Shown: one piece after another, positions 28,333 to 36,976 of the stretch
Position numbering within the stretch: the first letter of the stretch is position 1
Layout: the number at the start of each line of letters is the position of its first letter
Source: Acidobacteria bacterium UBA7540
GTDB lineage: Bacteria; Acidobacteriota; Terriglobia; UBA7540
Direction of reading: 5' to 3'
Assembly (NCBI GenBank): GCA_002478145.1
Contig: DLMI01000234.1
Span: forward strand, 1-64,000
DNA: 64,000 bases
Made by a program: the position numbers and the translations under genes
The notes under the pieces: generated by a model
What the model saw: the letters and a program-made list of their open reading frames with translations, nothing else
Database searches by the model: none
Told to the model about the DNA's origin: nothing

Positions 28333-29693
28333 TGTTGCGACGCTCCTTCTCCAGTCGCACCCGGGAACTGGCCTTTCATGGCAGAAGGTCCAGGGTCAAT
28401 TTCGATGCTGGCTGGCGGTGGGTTCAAACTCGCCAGCCAGGCGCCCAAAGCCTTCCGTTCGGCCTCGGTCCCGACGAACGGCGGCATGAAGCCTTTCAAC
28501 TCGTTGAGGTGGACCAACTGGTAGTCAATCATCACCCAGCTCCAGCCTTTGACGGCGAAGCGCATACTATTGTAACCGTTTACGGTGTGACAACTCGCGC
28601 ACTCCACCCGAAAAACCTCTTCACCGGTGCGCTCCAGGGCATTGGGGTCCACGTCATGCTGACGAACCCAACGCGCCGACTTCAGCACTCCCTCCTCCCG
28701 GACACGCTCGATGTCCGCCAGGCGTAAGCTGTTGGCGTACATGTAATCGTAAATGATGTAGGGCTTCCGCACCGCCTCCCGTACCCATTCCGTAACGCCT
28801 GTTGTGGAAAGGGCAAGGACAGCGAGCAGGAAAGCAAAGGTCAAGTTGAAATGGCGTGGGCGCTGGTAGGGGCCAAAGTAAGTGAACGCCACCACCAGCG
28901 CGGAGAGGAATATTGAAAGCCCGGCGAAGATGGTGACGGCCGGCGCTGCGCCCATGGAAATCTCCCGCGCCATGCTGGGAAGCGCCGAGATGTACCAGAT
29001 GCCCGCGAAGGGAATAATCAGCCCGCCGATCAGCAGCCATCTGGCGGCATAGCGGACAACTTCGGTCCGCAGGGCAACGTCGCTGACCGCCGACGAGGTA
29101 ATCAGGGCATAAACACCCGCCAGCGCAATACACACCGCCGTGCGCACCACCAGCGAAGGCAACATGCCGGGGTTGAAATAAGCCGACGCGAAAGTCTGGG
29201 TCTCGATCCATCTCCCCGGCGTCAACATGAACGTCAGGATGCCGTTGATCACTAGCAGGCTGGCCCACGCTGACCCGAAATAAATCCATCCCACCATGAG
29301 GTGCGTCTGGGGGGCAAGCCGGTCCCAGCCGTAATAGTAGATGAAGGCTGCGGCAATCTCCACAATGAAGAAAACCCATTCGATCGCCCAGCCCCAAACA
29401 AACACGTGAATCAGCGTCGCCGTTGCTTCAGGATTCACCAAGCCGATGCTCCACCAGATGCCCACACCACTCACGGCGCCAAAAACCAGGACGACAAGAA
29501 CGAAGAACTTCGAGTGGGACTTCACGTATTCCAGCAAGGCGGGATTGTTCTCGCGATAGGCCTTGCGCTCTGTCAGAGGCAGAAAGAGACCGCCGCCAAC
29601 CGCAAAATGCGAAACGAAGACGTGGAGAATGGCGATGATCCCAATGACCATTCCCCCACCTAACATGTATGGTTCCCAGACCGGATAATTCAT
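28329..29693 (-). CDS. CydA-like membrane subunit with C-terminal c-type heme motif
   Basis: The 454-residue protein has about nine membrane segments and then a periplasmic tail. The N-terminal His in HVFVSHFAVGGGLFLPL and the Trp/Glu pair in GWAIEWVFFIVEIAAAF are placed like heme-ligand and proton-channel residues of CydA. The usual quinol-binding Q-loop is not evident. At about residue 365 ECASCHTVNG gives a CXXCH heme site followed by a methionine in GFMPPF. This resembles the divergent bd-like oxidoreductases (OR families) in which a cytochrome c domain replaces quinol oxidation. Electron donor and acceptor are unknown. Confidence 0.7.
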   Translation of the reverse strand: MNYPVWEPYMLGGGMVIGIIAILHVFVSHFAVGGGLFLPLTERKAYRENNPALLEYVKSHSKFFVLVVLVFGAVSGVGIWWSIGLVNPEATATLIHVFVWGWAIEWVFFIVEIAAAFIYYYGWDRLAPQTHLMVGWIYFGSAWASLLVINGILTFMLTPGRWIETQTFASAYFNPGMLPSLVVRTAVCIALAGVYALITSSAVSDVALRTEVVRYAARWLLIGGLIIPFAGIWYISALPSMAREISMGAAPAVTIFAGLSIFLSALVVAFTYFGPYQRPRHFNLTFAFLLAVLALSTTGVTEWVREAVRKPYIIYDYMYANSLRLADIERVREEGVLKSARWVRQHDVDPNALERTGEEVFRVECASCHTVNGYNSMRFAVKGWSWVMIDYQLVHLNELKGFMPPFVGTEAERKALGAWLASLNPPPASIEIDPGPSAMKGQFPGATGEGASQQ

Positions 29694-29794
29694 CAGCGAA
29701 CCCCTCTGTTCGCGAAACCTCTACGAAATAGACCTGGGCTGATGTTATGCTTCGGCAACTCAAAGTTCAACAGGCACAATGTCCTTGGTCATGC

Positions 29795-29886
29795 GTCCGT
29801 GGCCAGTTGGCCGTGGTCAGTCGCGATATTTCCTACTTTACACTTCATAATTCAGAGTTTCCCCAGCCCCTAGTCCCGAGTCCCCC
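29795..29886. repeat. Degenerate heptamer repeat array (STRR-like)
   Basis: Words of the form GTCCGTG, GCCAGTT, GGCCGTG, GTCAGTC and then CCCCAGC, CCCTAGT, CCCGAGT, CCCC succeed each other. It lies between two minus-strand genes and ends at the stop of the SGNH hydrolase. Confidence 0.55.
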
Positions 29887-29891
29887 TTTTC

Positions 29892-30665
29892 TTACTGCCC
29901 GCTTCTCAGCCCCCGCTCGATGGCCGCCTCAGCCACGGGAGCCATTAGCATGTAACCACGCTCGTTGGGATGCAAGCCATCTTCTGAATAGCCTTCCTTC
30001 AGCATGCCATGGCTATCCACCAGGACCGAATAGTAATCCCCAACCTCCGCCTGGATTTCGGCGGCGTATCGGCGCAGCCACTCATTGAGTTTGAGAATAT
30101 CAGAGGGCGGCCTGTGGTCTGTCTGCTTGTGCTGGGTGTAGTCACTGACCGGAAGCAGCAGGCAAAGCACCATCTTGATGCCATGCTCCTGCGCCAGTTC
30201 GCACATCGCACGGAAATTGTCCTCGATCATTTCGAGAGTTTCGGGGCCGGTGTTGCCCGCAATGTCGTTCGTCCCCGCCAGAATAATCACCGCCGCAGGA
30301 TGCAGATTAATCACGTCAGGATGGAACCGTACCAGCATCTGCGGAGTGGTCTGCCCGCCAATACCACGGTTCACGAATGGCTTGCCAGGAAAATACTGCG
30401 CCAGTTTCCAACCGTCGGTGATCGAGTCACCGAGGAAAACTACGCGGCCCTTCTCCACCGGCTGAGCTTGAAGTCGCACATCGTCCTCATGGTAGCGACC
30501 GATCTGATTCCAATCCTGCAACTGGTCGGCAAGGCTTTGCGCGGCGAATGGCAGGCAGCAGTTTGCTTTGGGCGGCTTGAACTCCGGGACGAGTTGCCCC
30601 CGCACCGGCGCGGGCAGCAAGAGTCCTGCGAACAGAAAAAACATTAGCCAAGAATTGCGTCTCAT
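29892..30665 (-). CDS. Exported SGNH/GDSL-family hydrolase
   Basis: About 257 residues from an ATG 4 nt after GAGGAGGT; a signal peptide follows (MRRNSWLMFFLFAGLLLPAPVRG). Block I VVFLGDSITDGW holds the catalytic Ser, block II GIGGQTT the Gly, block III ILAGTNDIAGN the Asn, and block V DGLHPNERGY the Asp and His. It is a typical SGNH esterase, probably deacetylating polysaccharide or hydrolysing lipid esters outside the cytoplasm. Its substrate cannot be deduced. It is followed by a repeat array, so it is likely transcribed alone. Confidence 0.88.
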   Translation of the reverse strand: MRRNSWLMFFLFAGLLLPAPVRGQLVPEFKPPKANCCLPFAAQSLADQLQDWNQIGRYHEDDVRLQAQPVEKGRVVFLGDSITDGWKLAQYFPGKPFVNRGIGGQTTPQMLVRFHPDVINLHPAAVIILAGTNDIAGNTGPETLEMIEDNFRAMCELAQEHGIKMVLCLLLPVSDYTQHKQTDHRPPSDILKLNEWLRRYAAEIQAEVGDYYSVLVDSHGMLKEGYSEDGLHPNERGYMLMAPVAEAAIERGLRSGQ

Positions 30666-30775
30666 CGTTACCTCCTCACGTGCATTTTTCACAGTTCCCC
30701 ACACCCTAGGCTAGACCCTAACCCCGGTCATGGCGGGCCGTGCAATCGAGTCTTCTGCGGCCGGGGCGCTATGTT

Positions 30776-31606
30776 CTATTTGGATTTGGATTCCGCTTTC
30801 TTTTCGGTCTTGCTTGCGGCCTTCTTCTCCCCACCCGGAGGCGAGTTTCGGCTGTGGGTTGCCCCAGGCTCGCCTTTTCTATGCCGCTTGGCATGGAACT
30901 CAACAAAGGTGTTCTTAAGGGGCTTGGCCGGTTCTTCTTGCCCACGCAATGCATTGCCCAATTTATTCTGGCATCCGGCCAAGTTGGTTTGCGCCACATA
31001 AAGGAGCTGGTCAGGATTGCGCAAGAGATAAGCGACATATGGTTGAAGCGCCTGTTGCAGGTCAGAGAGTTGGTTGCCGGCCTGGCTGTACTGCGCGCCC
31101 AGGCTGGGATTCTCGAACTGGCTGGCGGCGCGGGCTACGCCATCCAGACGGGGCAGCGCCGCATTCATTGCCGCGTAGGTCTGAAATCCGAAGTACATGC
31201 TATCGGGACGCTTTTCAAACTGCGCGCGCCATTCCTCCAGCCCCTCCAGCGCCTTGTGGAGATTCTCCAGCGTCTGGTTGAAGGTATTGCGCGTTACGTT
31301 CGAGGTTTTCCACTTTTCAGGGTGCACCTGCGTCAGAAGGTCGGTGATGCGATACTCCGCGATCCAGATCTTGTGCGCAAGAGCTTTCACCTGGACCGGC
31401 TCCATGAATCCCGGGTCATTGACTGGCATGGAGGTTTGGGCGGGTTGGGGAGCAGGAATGGTCTCCGTCGGGGGGACAGAACCAGCCTGAGCGCCGACGG
31501 CTTGCTTGGGCGGAGTCTGGTCCTTCGCTGGCTGCTGCGCCAACCCCGATGTAACGCAGAATCCAAGGAGAAGAGCACAGCTTATCAAGTGTGTTTTTGA
31601 TCTCAT
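30776..31606 (-). CDS. Exported protein of unknown function
   Basis: The 276 residues start with a signal peptide (HLISCALLLGFCVTSGLAQ), then a Pro/Gln-rich segment. A mostly helical middle (about 70-225) contains WIAEYRITDLLTQVHPEKW and ALEGLEEWRAQFEKRPDSMYFGF, and the tail is a lysine- and glutamate-rich run. I recognise similar proteins only as uncharacterised acidobacterial exports. No catalytic pattern is seen. The ribosome site is weak. Confidence 0.65.
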   Translation of the reverse strand: MRSKTHLISCALLLGFCVTSGLAQQPAKDQTPPKQAVGAQAGSVPPTETIPAPQPAQTSMPVNDPGFMEPVQVKALAHKIWIAEYRITDLLTQVHPEKWKTSNVTRNTFNQTLENLHKALEGLEEWRAQFEKRPDSMYFGFQTYAAMNAALPRLDGVARAASQFENPSLGAQYSQAGNQLSDLQQALQPYVAYLLRNPDQLLYVAQTNLAGCQNKLGNALRGQEEPAKPLKNTFVEFHAKRHRKGEPGATHSRNSPPGGEKKAASKTEKKAESKSK

Positions 31607-31754
31607 ATAGTATTAAAGGCTGCTTCCTGGGAGAAAGATGGCAGGGACCAGGTTGACTCGTCAACAAGCTTCTGAAGAGCCCGGCGGGCTTCCTCGCTTA
31701 ACCCGACGAAACGCCTGCCCATGCCGGACGGAATACACGACCCTGCCGCAGCAA

Positions 31755-32165
31755 CTACCCGGAGGCTGCGCCGGGCTCTGTGGCGAGTTCCTGAATCTCG
31801 ACGCCAAACATGAACAGCGGCCTTGGATCACCGCGTCCCCAACGGTTGACTTCCCAATTGGCCCGGAGAAACTTGAGGCCGGGCAGTTGCCGCAAATCGA
31901 GAGCCGCAGGCGCAACTCCCTGGTAGAACTTCTCGGGATACCAGAACAACGCCTGCTTGCCCCAGTCTTTTCCGTCCGGCGAACCCCAAATCGAGAGATG
32001 CAGAGATTCCTGTTCGATGATCTCCGTGATGCGAAGCACGATCATCACGGGCTTCCCCGCCAGCGCGCCGAGCTCGTAAGCAGGACCTGCGCCGTTCCTC
32101 TCCACGCGGGTTTCAGGAGGAACAAGATGGTAAACCGTCGGTTGCGTCGAAATGCTCAGGGTCAT
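31755..32165 (-). CDS. Small uncharacterised beta-sandwich-like protein
   Basis: About 136 residues from the internal ATG that begins MTLSISTQPTVYHLVPPE; the longer frame upstream lacks family character. The core runs GAGPAYELGALAGKPVMIVLRITEIIEQESLHLSIWG, of which ITEIIEQESLHLSIWG is the most characteristic part, followed by PALDLRQLPGLKFLRANWEV and NRWGRG. This is a recurring hypothetical protein of Acidobacteria; its role is not known to me. No signal peptide is present, so it should be cytoplasmic. Confidence 0.6.
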   Translation of the reverse strand: MTLSISTQPTVYHLVPPETRVERNGAGPAYELGALAGKPVMIVLRITEIIEQESLHLSIWGSPDGKDWGKQALFWYPEKFYQGVAPAALDLRQLPGLKFLRANWEVNRWGRGDPRPLFMFGVEIQELATEPGAASG

Positions 32166-32311
32166 CGTCTGTCTTGCCGTAGGACCAAGATTCAAACTCT
32201 CGAACCACGCCATCCTAGCACAGCCGACGCTCCAGGAGGTAGCAAAACCCGGCTTTCCATTTAGCGCACTATGTGCCATGGGGTTCCCTCAAAGCCCAAC
32301 GGGCTAGGAAG

Positions 32312-32450
32312 AGACCTCTCACCCGCCCTCCTTCGTCGGGCACCCTCTCCCCTGGGAGAGGGCTGTCTTTTCTCGTGCGCGTGGTAGTTATAAAAACCGC
32401 CCTCTCCCTTGGGGAGAGGGTGGCAAGCGTAGCGAGCCGGGTGAGGGGTC
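32312..32450. repeat. Inverted pair of REP-like palindromes (BIME-like)
   Basis: The left arm (32312-32362) and right arm (32399-32450) are reverse complements over most of about 50 nt, and each has its own CTCTCCC...GGGAGAG hairpin. Related single copies are at about 27081 and inside the element at 60704. The pair lies in the 400-bp gap before the GH2 gene, in which I see no gene. Confidence 0.7.
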
Positions 32451-32569
32451 ACTTCGCAAGCAGCGCATATACCTGGCCACCGGGGACTTTGACGGAACCC
32501 TGCATCCATGTTGCATTCCCACTCGCAGGCAGCTTAGACTTACAGCTTTCCCGGATACTGGTGAACACC

Positions 32570-35338
32570 ATGCGTCGATACTTACTCCTCTTGTGCCTAC
32601 TCGCTGCGTGCCTCTTTTGCGCCTCAGCCCGGTGCGCAACGATTTCGCTGGACGGGGATTGGCACTTCCTCGCGGATCCCAGTGGCGCCTTGGACGTCCA
32701 GAAACTCTCGGCAGCGGCGAATGTGCGCCCGACGCGCATCCCATCCTCGTGGCAATCCCAGTTCGCGGACCTGCGGGACTACGCCGGAGTGGCCTGGTAC
32801 TGGCGCTCCGTGAACGTTCAATCTCCTGCGCCGGACCAGGTTGCCGTGTTGCGCTTTGGAGCGGTTGATTATCTTGCCGATGTCTACGTCGACGGGCAGA
32901 AGGTCGGGACGCACGAAGGCGGCTATACTCCCTTCGAGTTTGACATCACTTCCCTGCTCCGCGCGGGCGAAAACCAGATTGCGGTGCGGGTGGCAGACCC
33001 GGGAGCGAAACCCAATATCGTGGAGGGCATCAACTACGCGGAGATTCCCCACGGGAAACAGAGTTGGTATGTCCAGACCAGCGGCCTCTGGCAGAGCGTC
33101 GAAATCCAGATTCGACCGCGCGTTCACCTGGGCCCCGTCCACATCCTGGCCGCCGCGAATGGAGACTTCAAGATCAACGTCCCCGTCGTCACGCCGGCCT
33201 CGGGAGCACAAACTGGCGGCCCAACCCACCTCAGTGTGGAAATCAATGACTCCGCCGGCAAGGTCGTCTGGCAAGCATCCCGAGAGCTCAGCGACCTACA
33301 GGCGAATGTGGAGGTCACGGGAAATCTCGCCAACCCGCGGCTGTGGAGTCCTGCCGATCCGGCGCTTTACATGCTTCGCGTCAGCCTCGGCTCCGGCGAC
33401 TCCCGCGACTATCCCTTCGGTTTCCGCACCTTCCAGACGCAGGAGGGAAAGTTCTATTTGAACGGCAAGCCGATTTATCTGCGCGGCGCGCTCGACCAGG
33501 ATTTCTATCCCCAGACGATCTATACGCCTCCCTCGCTCGATTACATCAAGGACGAGATGCAGAAGGCAAGAGCCTTGGGACTGAATCTGCTGCGCTGCCA
33601 CATCAAGGCCCCGGACCCGCGTTACCTCCAGGCAGCGGATGAAGTTGGGATCCTCATCTGGTACGAAATTCCCAATTGGGACAAGCTCACGGACAACTCC
33701 CAGCGCCGCGGCATGGAGACGCTGCACGGTATGGTGGAGCGCGACTGGAACCATCCCTGCCTCGTCATCGTCAGCCTCATCAACGAAAGCTGGGGAATAA
33801 ACCTGAAGGAAGCTGCTGGCCGCCGGTGGCTGAGGCAGGCCTACCAGGAAGCGAAGAAGATCGTACCCGGTTGGATTGTGGATGATAACAGTGCATGTTT
33901 TGACAACTTTCATATTTCCACCGACGTGGCCGACTACCACACCTATTCCGCCATTCCCGACTTCGCCGCCAACTTTGACCGCTTGGTGGAGGACCTGGCC
34001 CAACGGCCGGGTTGGCTCTTCAGTCCTTATGGTGACGCCTCCCCCAAGGGTGACGAGCCGCTGGTGCTCTCCGAATTCGGCAACTGGGGATTGCCTCGCA
34101 TTCCCCACGACAAACCCTGGTGGTTCTCCCGTCATAATGGGGGCAGCGAAATTACAGAACCCGAGGGGATCGAGCAGAGGTATGCTGACTATCGATACTC
34201 TTCTCTCTTCCCCAGTCTCGACGACCTGACGGATGCCACCGAGTGGCACGAATACGCCTCCCTGAAATACGAGCTCGAATCCATCCGGTCACATCCGGAA
34301 ATCCAGGGTTACGTCATCACCGAGTTCACGGACGTAAACTGGGAGTCGAATGGCTTGCTGGACATCTGGCGAAATCCGAAGGCCTTCGCCGACTCACTGG
34401 GCAAGCTGCAGCGCGACGACGTGGTGGTGCTTCGCACCGAGAAGCGCAACTACTCTCCAGGTGAGACAGTGAGAATCGAGGTTTCGCTCTCGCACTACAG
34501 TCAGGAAGCTCTGCACGGCGGCCGCATCGCATGGAAAGTCGAGGGGACATCGCTGGCCGGAACGCTTTCGCTCCCCAGCCTCCCTGCCGCCTCTGTCACA
34601 CCAGCCGGTAAGATCGAATTCGCCGCCCCGTCCGTGGCCGCGCCCGCCAAAAAAGCACTGAAGGTTGAGATGGTTTCGGAAGGAAAAAGCCTGGCGGAGA
34701 ATTCCTTGCAGTTCTACATCTATCCGGCTCAACAATCCGAACTGCCGCCTCCGGTTTCGTTCTATGACCCGGCGGGCAGGCTGCGGCGGCTGGTCAATGA
34801 AATGCGGGCTCGCAACTACCCCGCGCCCACCGGGTCGGAAGCGCTGCCCGTCCTGGTTACCTCAACCTTGGACGCGGAGGTCAAAAAGAATTTGCAGGCC
34901 GGTGGCCGAGTCATCCTGCTCGCCAGCGACCGCCAGACCCTGGCGCCGGGAATTGAGATTGTTCCTCGTGCGGGCAGCGACTACGAGGGAAACTGGATAT
35001 CTGATTTCCTCTGGGTCCGCAACACGCAGCCGCCTTTCACCGCGATTGGGTTTGATGCCTTGCCAGGATTCGAGGCCCAGGCGGTCACCCCCGCCGCAGT
35101 CGTGCAGGGGATTGCTCCCAAGGACTTCCCTGATGTGCTGGCGGGAATGTTCTACGGCTGGATTCACTCCAACGTCGGCGTGCTTATTCAGGCGAAATGC
35201 GGTAAGGGCACGCTCCTGATCTGCACCTTCTCTCTTGCCACAACTTACGGGAGCGATCCTTATGCCACCGACCTGCTGGATGCCTTGGTAAACTACCTGG
35301 TCTCGGGATTTAAACCGAACTTTGAAATTCCCCTGTAG
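32570..35338 (+). CDS. Exported glycoside hydrolase family 2 enzyme (beta-galactosidase/beta-glucuronidase type)
   Basis: The protein has 922 residues from the ATG that opens a signal peptide (MRRYLLLLCLLAACLFCASA). The jelly-roll sugar-binding domain (about 25-190) contains ISLDGDWHFLADP and VDYLADVYVDGQKVGTHEGGY. An Ig-like domain leads to the TIM barrel, with FYLNGKPIYLRGALDQD and NLLRCHIKAPDPRYL. The acid/base Glu is in SLINESWG (about 405) and the nucleophile Glu in LVLSEFGNWG (about 500). The last 350 residues form extra domains without known catalytic motifs. It should remove beta-linked sugars from polysaccharides in the periplasm or outside. Substrate specificity is not decided by the sequence. 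Confidence 0.88.
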   Translation: MRRYLLLLCLLAACLFCASARCATISLDGDWHFLADPSGALDVQKLSAAANVRPTRIPSSWQSQFADLRDYAGVAWYWRSVNVQSPAPDQVAVLRFGAVDYLADVYVDGQKVGTHEGGYTPFEFDITSLLRAGENQIAVRVADPGAKPNIVEGINYAEIPHGKQSWYVQTSGLWQSVEIQIRPRVHLGPVHILAAANGDFKINVPVVTPASGAQTGGPTHLSVEINDSAGKVVWQASRELSDLQANVEVTGNLANPRLWSPADPALYMLRVSLGSGDSRDYPFGFRTFQTQEGKFYLNGKPIYLRGALDQDFYPQTIYTPPSLDYIKDEMQKARALGLNLLRCHIKAPDPRYLQAADEVGILIWYEIPNWDKLTDNSQRRGMETLHGMVERDWNHPCLVIVSLINESWGINLKEAAGRRWLRQAYQEAKKIVPGWIVDDNSACFDNFHISTDVADYHTYSAIPDFAANFDRLVEDLAQRPGWLFSPYGDASPKGDEPLVLSEFGNWGLPRIPHDKPWWFSRHNGGSEITEPEGIEQRYADYRYSSLFPSLDDLTDATEWHEYASLKYELESIRSHPEIQGYVITEFTDVNWESNGLLDIWRNPKAFADSLGKLQRDDVVVLRTEKRNYSPGETVRIEVSLSHYSQEALHGGRIAWKVEGTSLAGTLSLPSLPAASVTPAGKIEFAAPSVAAPAKKALKVEMVSEGKSLAENSLQFYIYPAQQSELPPPVSFYDPAGRLRRLVNEMRARNYPAPTGSEALPVLVTSTLDAEVKKNLQAGGRVILLASDRQTLAPGIEIVPRAGSDYEGNWISDFLWVRNTQPPFTAIGFDALPGFEAQAVTPAAVVQGIAPKDFPDVLAGMFYGWIHSNVGVLIQAKCGKGTLLICTFSLATTYGSDPYATDLLDALVNYLVSGFKPNFEIPL

Positions 35339-35516
35339 GGACCAGGCAGTCATCCTAATTGGCGCTTCAATTGGGACGATCAGGAGATGACCTGGGTCAC
35401 CATCACCCCCTAACCCCTCCCGCCGCGGCAGGAGAGGAGTCCCACCCCGCTCCTACGCGCGCCATGCGACCCGTGCCTACGCCGCCAATGCATATCGACA
35501 TTTCTGAAAAGAGCCG

Positions 35517-36830
35517 CTAGCGGACACCGGCAGCTTTCTGGAGGATCTCGTTGGGGCGTTTCGGCGCCAAGTACTGGGGGGCATCAGTCAACGTAATCCC
35601 AAGTTTCCCCTTATCTGCCCCAGCGGGTCTAAGACTCTGTCCCAGGTGGTCCGTGATTGAGAATCGTCCCCGGCTCGCAGGAATGATGACTTTCTGCTCC
35701 GCTGAAGAAGTGGTCCATGCCACAACGCGAACGTCTTTCTCCTTGGTGAACAGCAGGACATAATCGTCCGGGCTTCCAACCGGGAGGCGTTTGCTGAATC
35801 GATAGCCGTTGAGAACACTGGTCAGCGTCTTCAACGCAAAGTACGCAGGTTTGGGGCTGTACACCTGAGGGGAGTCGGGCTGGTATGGGAAACGAACTAT
35901 GCCAAAGTGAGACTCGGGGTCTTTCGGGTCGGCGCTATCGTCATGCCAATCATACCAGATGGTGAGAGGCACGCCGCTGGCGAGATTGTTGAGGAATTCA
36001 CGTGCCAGCAGCTTGGCTTGCTTCGCTTCATCCATGCCTTTCCAATTCCACGTCGATGAATAACCCCATTCACCGGCAATGATTGGAACCTGCTTCCCTT
36101 TCGTCGCATAGGCCGCGATGAGTTCGCGGAGTTTGCGGAATTCTTCCGCCACGCTCTCGGGCTCGCGTTGCCGGTAAGGGTGCACGGAAACCGCCGACCA
36201 GTAGTTCAACAGTCCCGCTCTGAAGCAGGCTTCCAGGAAGCCGAAATCAATAACGGCGCCTGCCGGACCGATGTAAACCTCGCCGGGCGCCACGGTTCGA
36301 ATAGCTTCTCCCACCTCGAGAGCTAACACGATGTAGTCGTGGACGTTCGGCTTGGGACGCCAGAATCTCCAGTTCGGCTCGTTGTACATTTCCCAGATGA
36401 TTCCCCGCCCCTGGAAGTGTTCGACAGAAGCGGATGCCCATTGCGCAAAGGCCCTGCGGCCCTCCTCCGTGTAAGGGGACATGCCATTGTCATAGAGTTT
36501 ATTGGTGTAATCAAAAATGAAATAAGGAGAGAGTTTGTAGAATTCCAGAGTCTGGACCAGATTATCGTATTTGCTGAAGTCATACCGTGAGGGCGCCTTC
36601 TCGATCTCGTCCCATGCGAAATCCATGCGGACCCAGCGGGCTCCGGAAGCCGCAAGCATTTCCATCTCCTTGGGCTTGGGGCTGACGAAGTGAATATTCA
36701 CACCTAGGCTGTCTGGAATGACAGCGTTGAAATCGACCGGTCTGCAAACACCTCGAGGGGCTAATAAAATGAGGGAAATGGCAAGCTCTAGGGTTATTGA
36801 TCGCGGTTTCACATCACCTCTCTTGTTCAT
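35517..36830 (-). CDS. Exported clan-A glycoside hydrolase (GH39/GH5-like)
   Basis: The 437 residues start with a signal segment (ELAISLILLAPRGVC). The TIM barrel shows ARWVRMDFAWDEIEK, then the acid/base Glu in WEMYNEPNW (about 149), VSVHPYR, and the nucleophile Glu in IIAGEWGYSS (about 252); these are clan GH-A landmarks. A C-terminal beta domain (about 330-430) includes DVRVVAWTTSS. The pattern is closest to GH39- or cellulase-like enzymes that act on plant or microbial glycans. It converges on the GH2 gene, 178 bp away, so the two form a small carbohydrate-degrading pair. Confidence 0.8.
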   Translation of the reverse strand: MNKRGDVKPRSITLELAISLILLAPRGVCRPVDFNAVIPDSLGVNIHFVSPKPKEMEMLAASGARWVRMDFAWDEIEKAPSRYDFSKYDNLVQTLEFYKLSPYFIFDYTNKLYDNGMSPYTEEGRRAFAQWASASVEHFQGRGIIWEMYNEPNWRFWRPKPNVHDYIVLALEVGEAIRTVAPGEVYIGPAGAVIDFGFLEACFRAGLLNYWSAVSVHPYRQREPESVAEEFRKLRELIAAYATKGKQVPIIAGEWGYSSTWNWKGMDEAKQAKLLAREFLNNLASGVPLTIWYDWHDDSADPKDPESHFGIVRFPYQPDSPQVYSPKPAYFALKTLTSVLNGYRFSKRLPVGSPDDYVLLFTKEKDVRVVAWTTSSAEQKVIIPASRGRFSITDHLGQSLRPAGADKGKLGITLTDAPQYLAPKRPNEILQKAAGVR

Positions 36831-36909
36831 CTCACGAGACTAAACAGCAGAATCCGCCTGCCGCGCTCGTATGCTTGGCGCGTTCAACCAATCACCATGG
36901 AGTTCGTGG

Positions 36910-36972
36910 CTGCCTTCTGCTTTCTGCTTTCTGCCTTCTGCCTTTTGACGTCCGCCTCCAGCCTCTCGACTT
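36910..36972. repeat. Heptamer tandem repeat array (STRR-like)
   Basis: CTGCCTT, CTGCTTT, CTGCTTT, CTGCCTT and CTGCCTT words run in tandem, then GACGTCC, GCCTCCA, GCCTCTC. The same words recur at 40658-40740. The array sits between the stop of the slt gene and the clan-A glycosidase start. Confidence 0.75.
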
Positions 36973-36976
36973 AGGA

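Noticed and set aside
32273..32569. A 99-codon N-terminal extension of the GH2 gene
   Set aside because: It translates the REP-like palindromes, whereas the ATG at 32570 opens a signal peptide followed at once by the GH2 sugar-binding domain.
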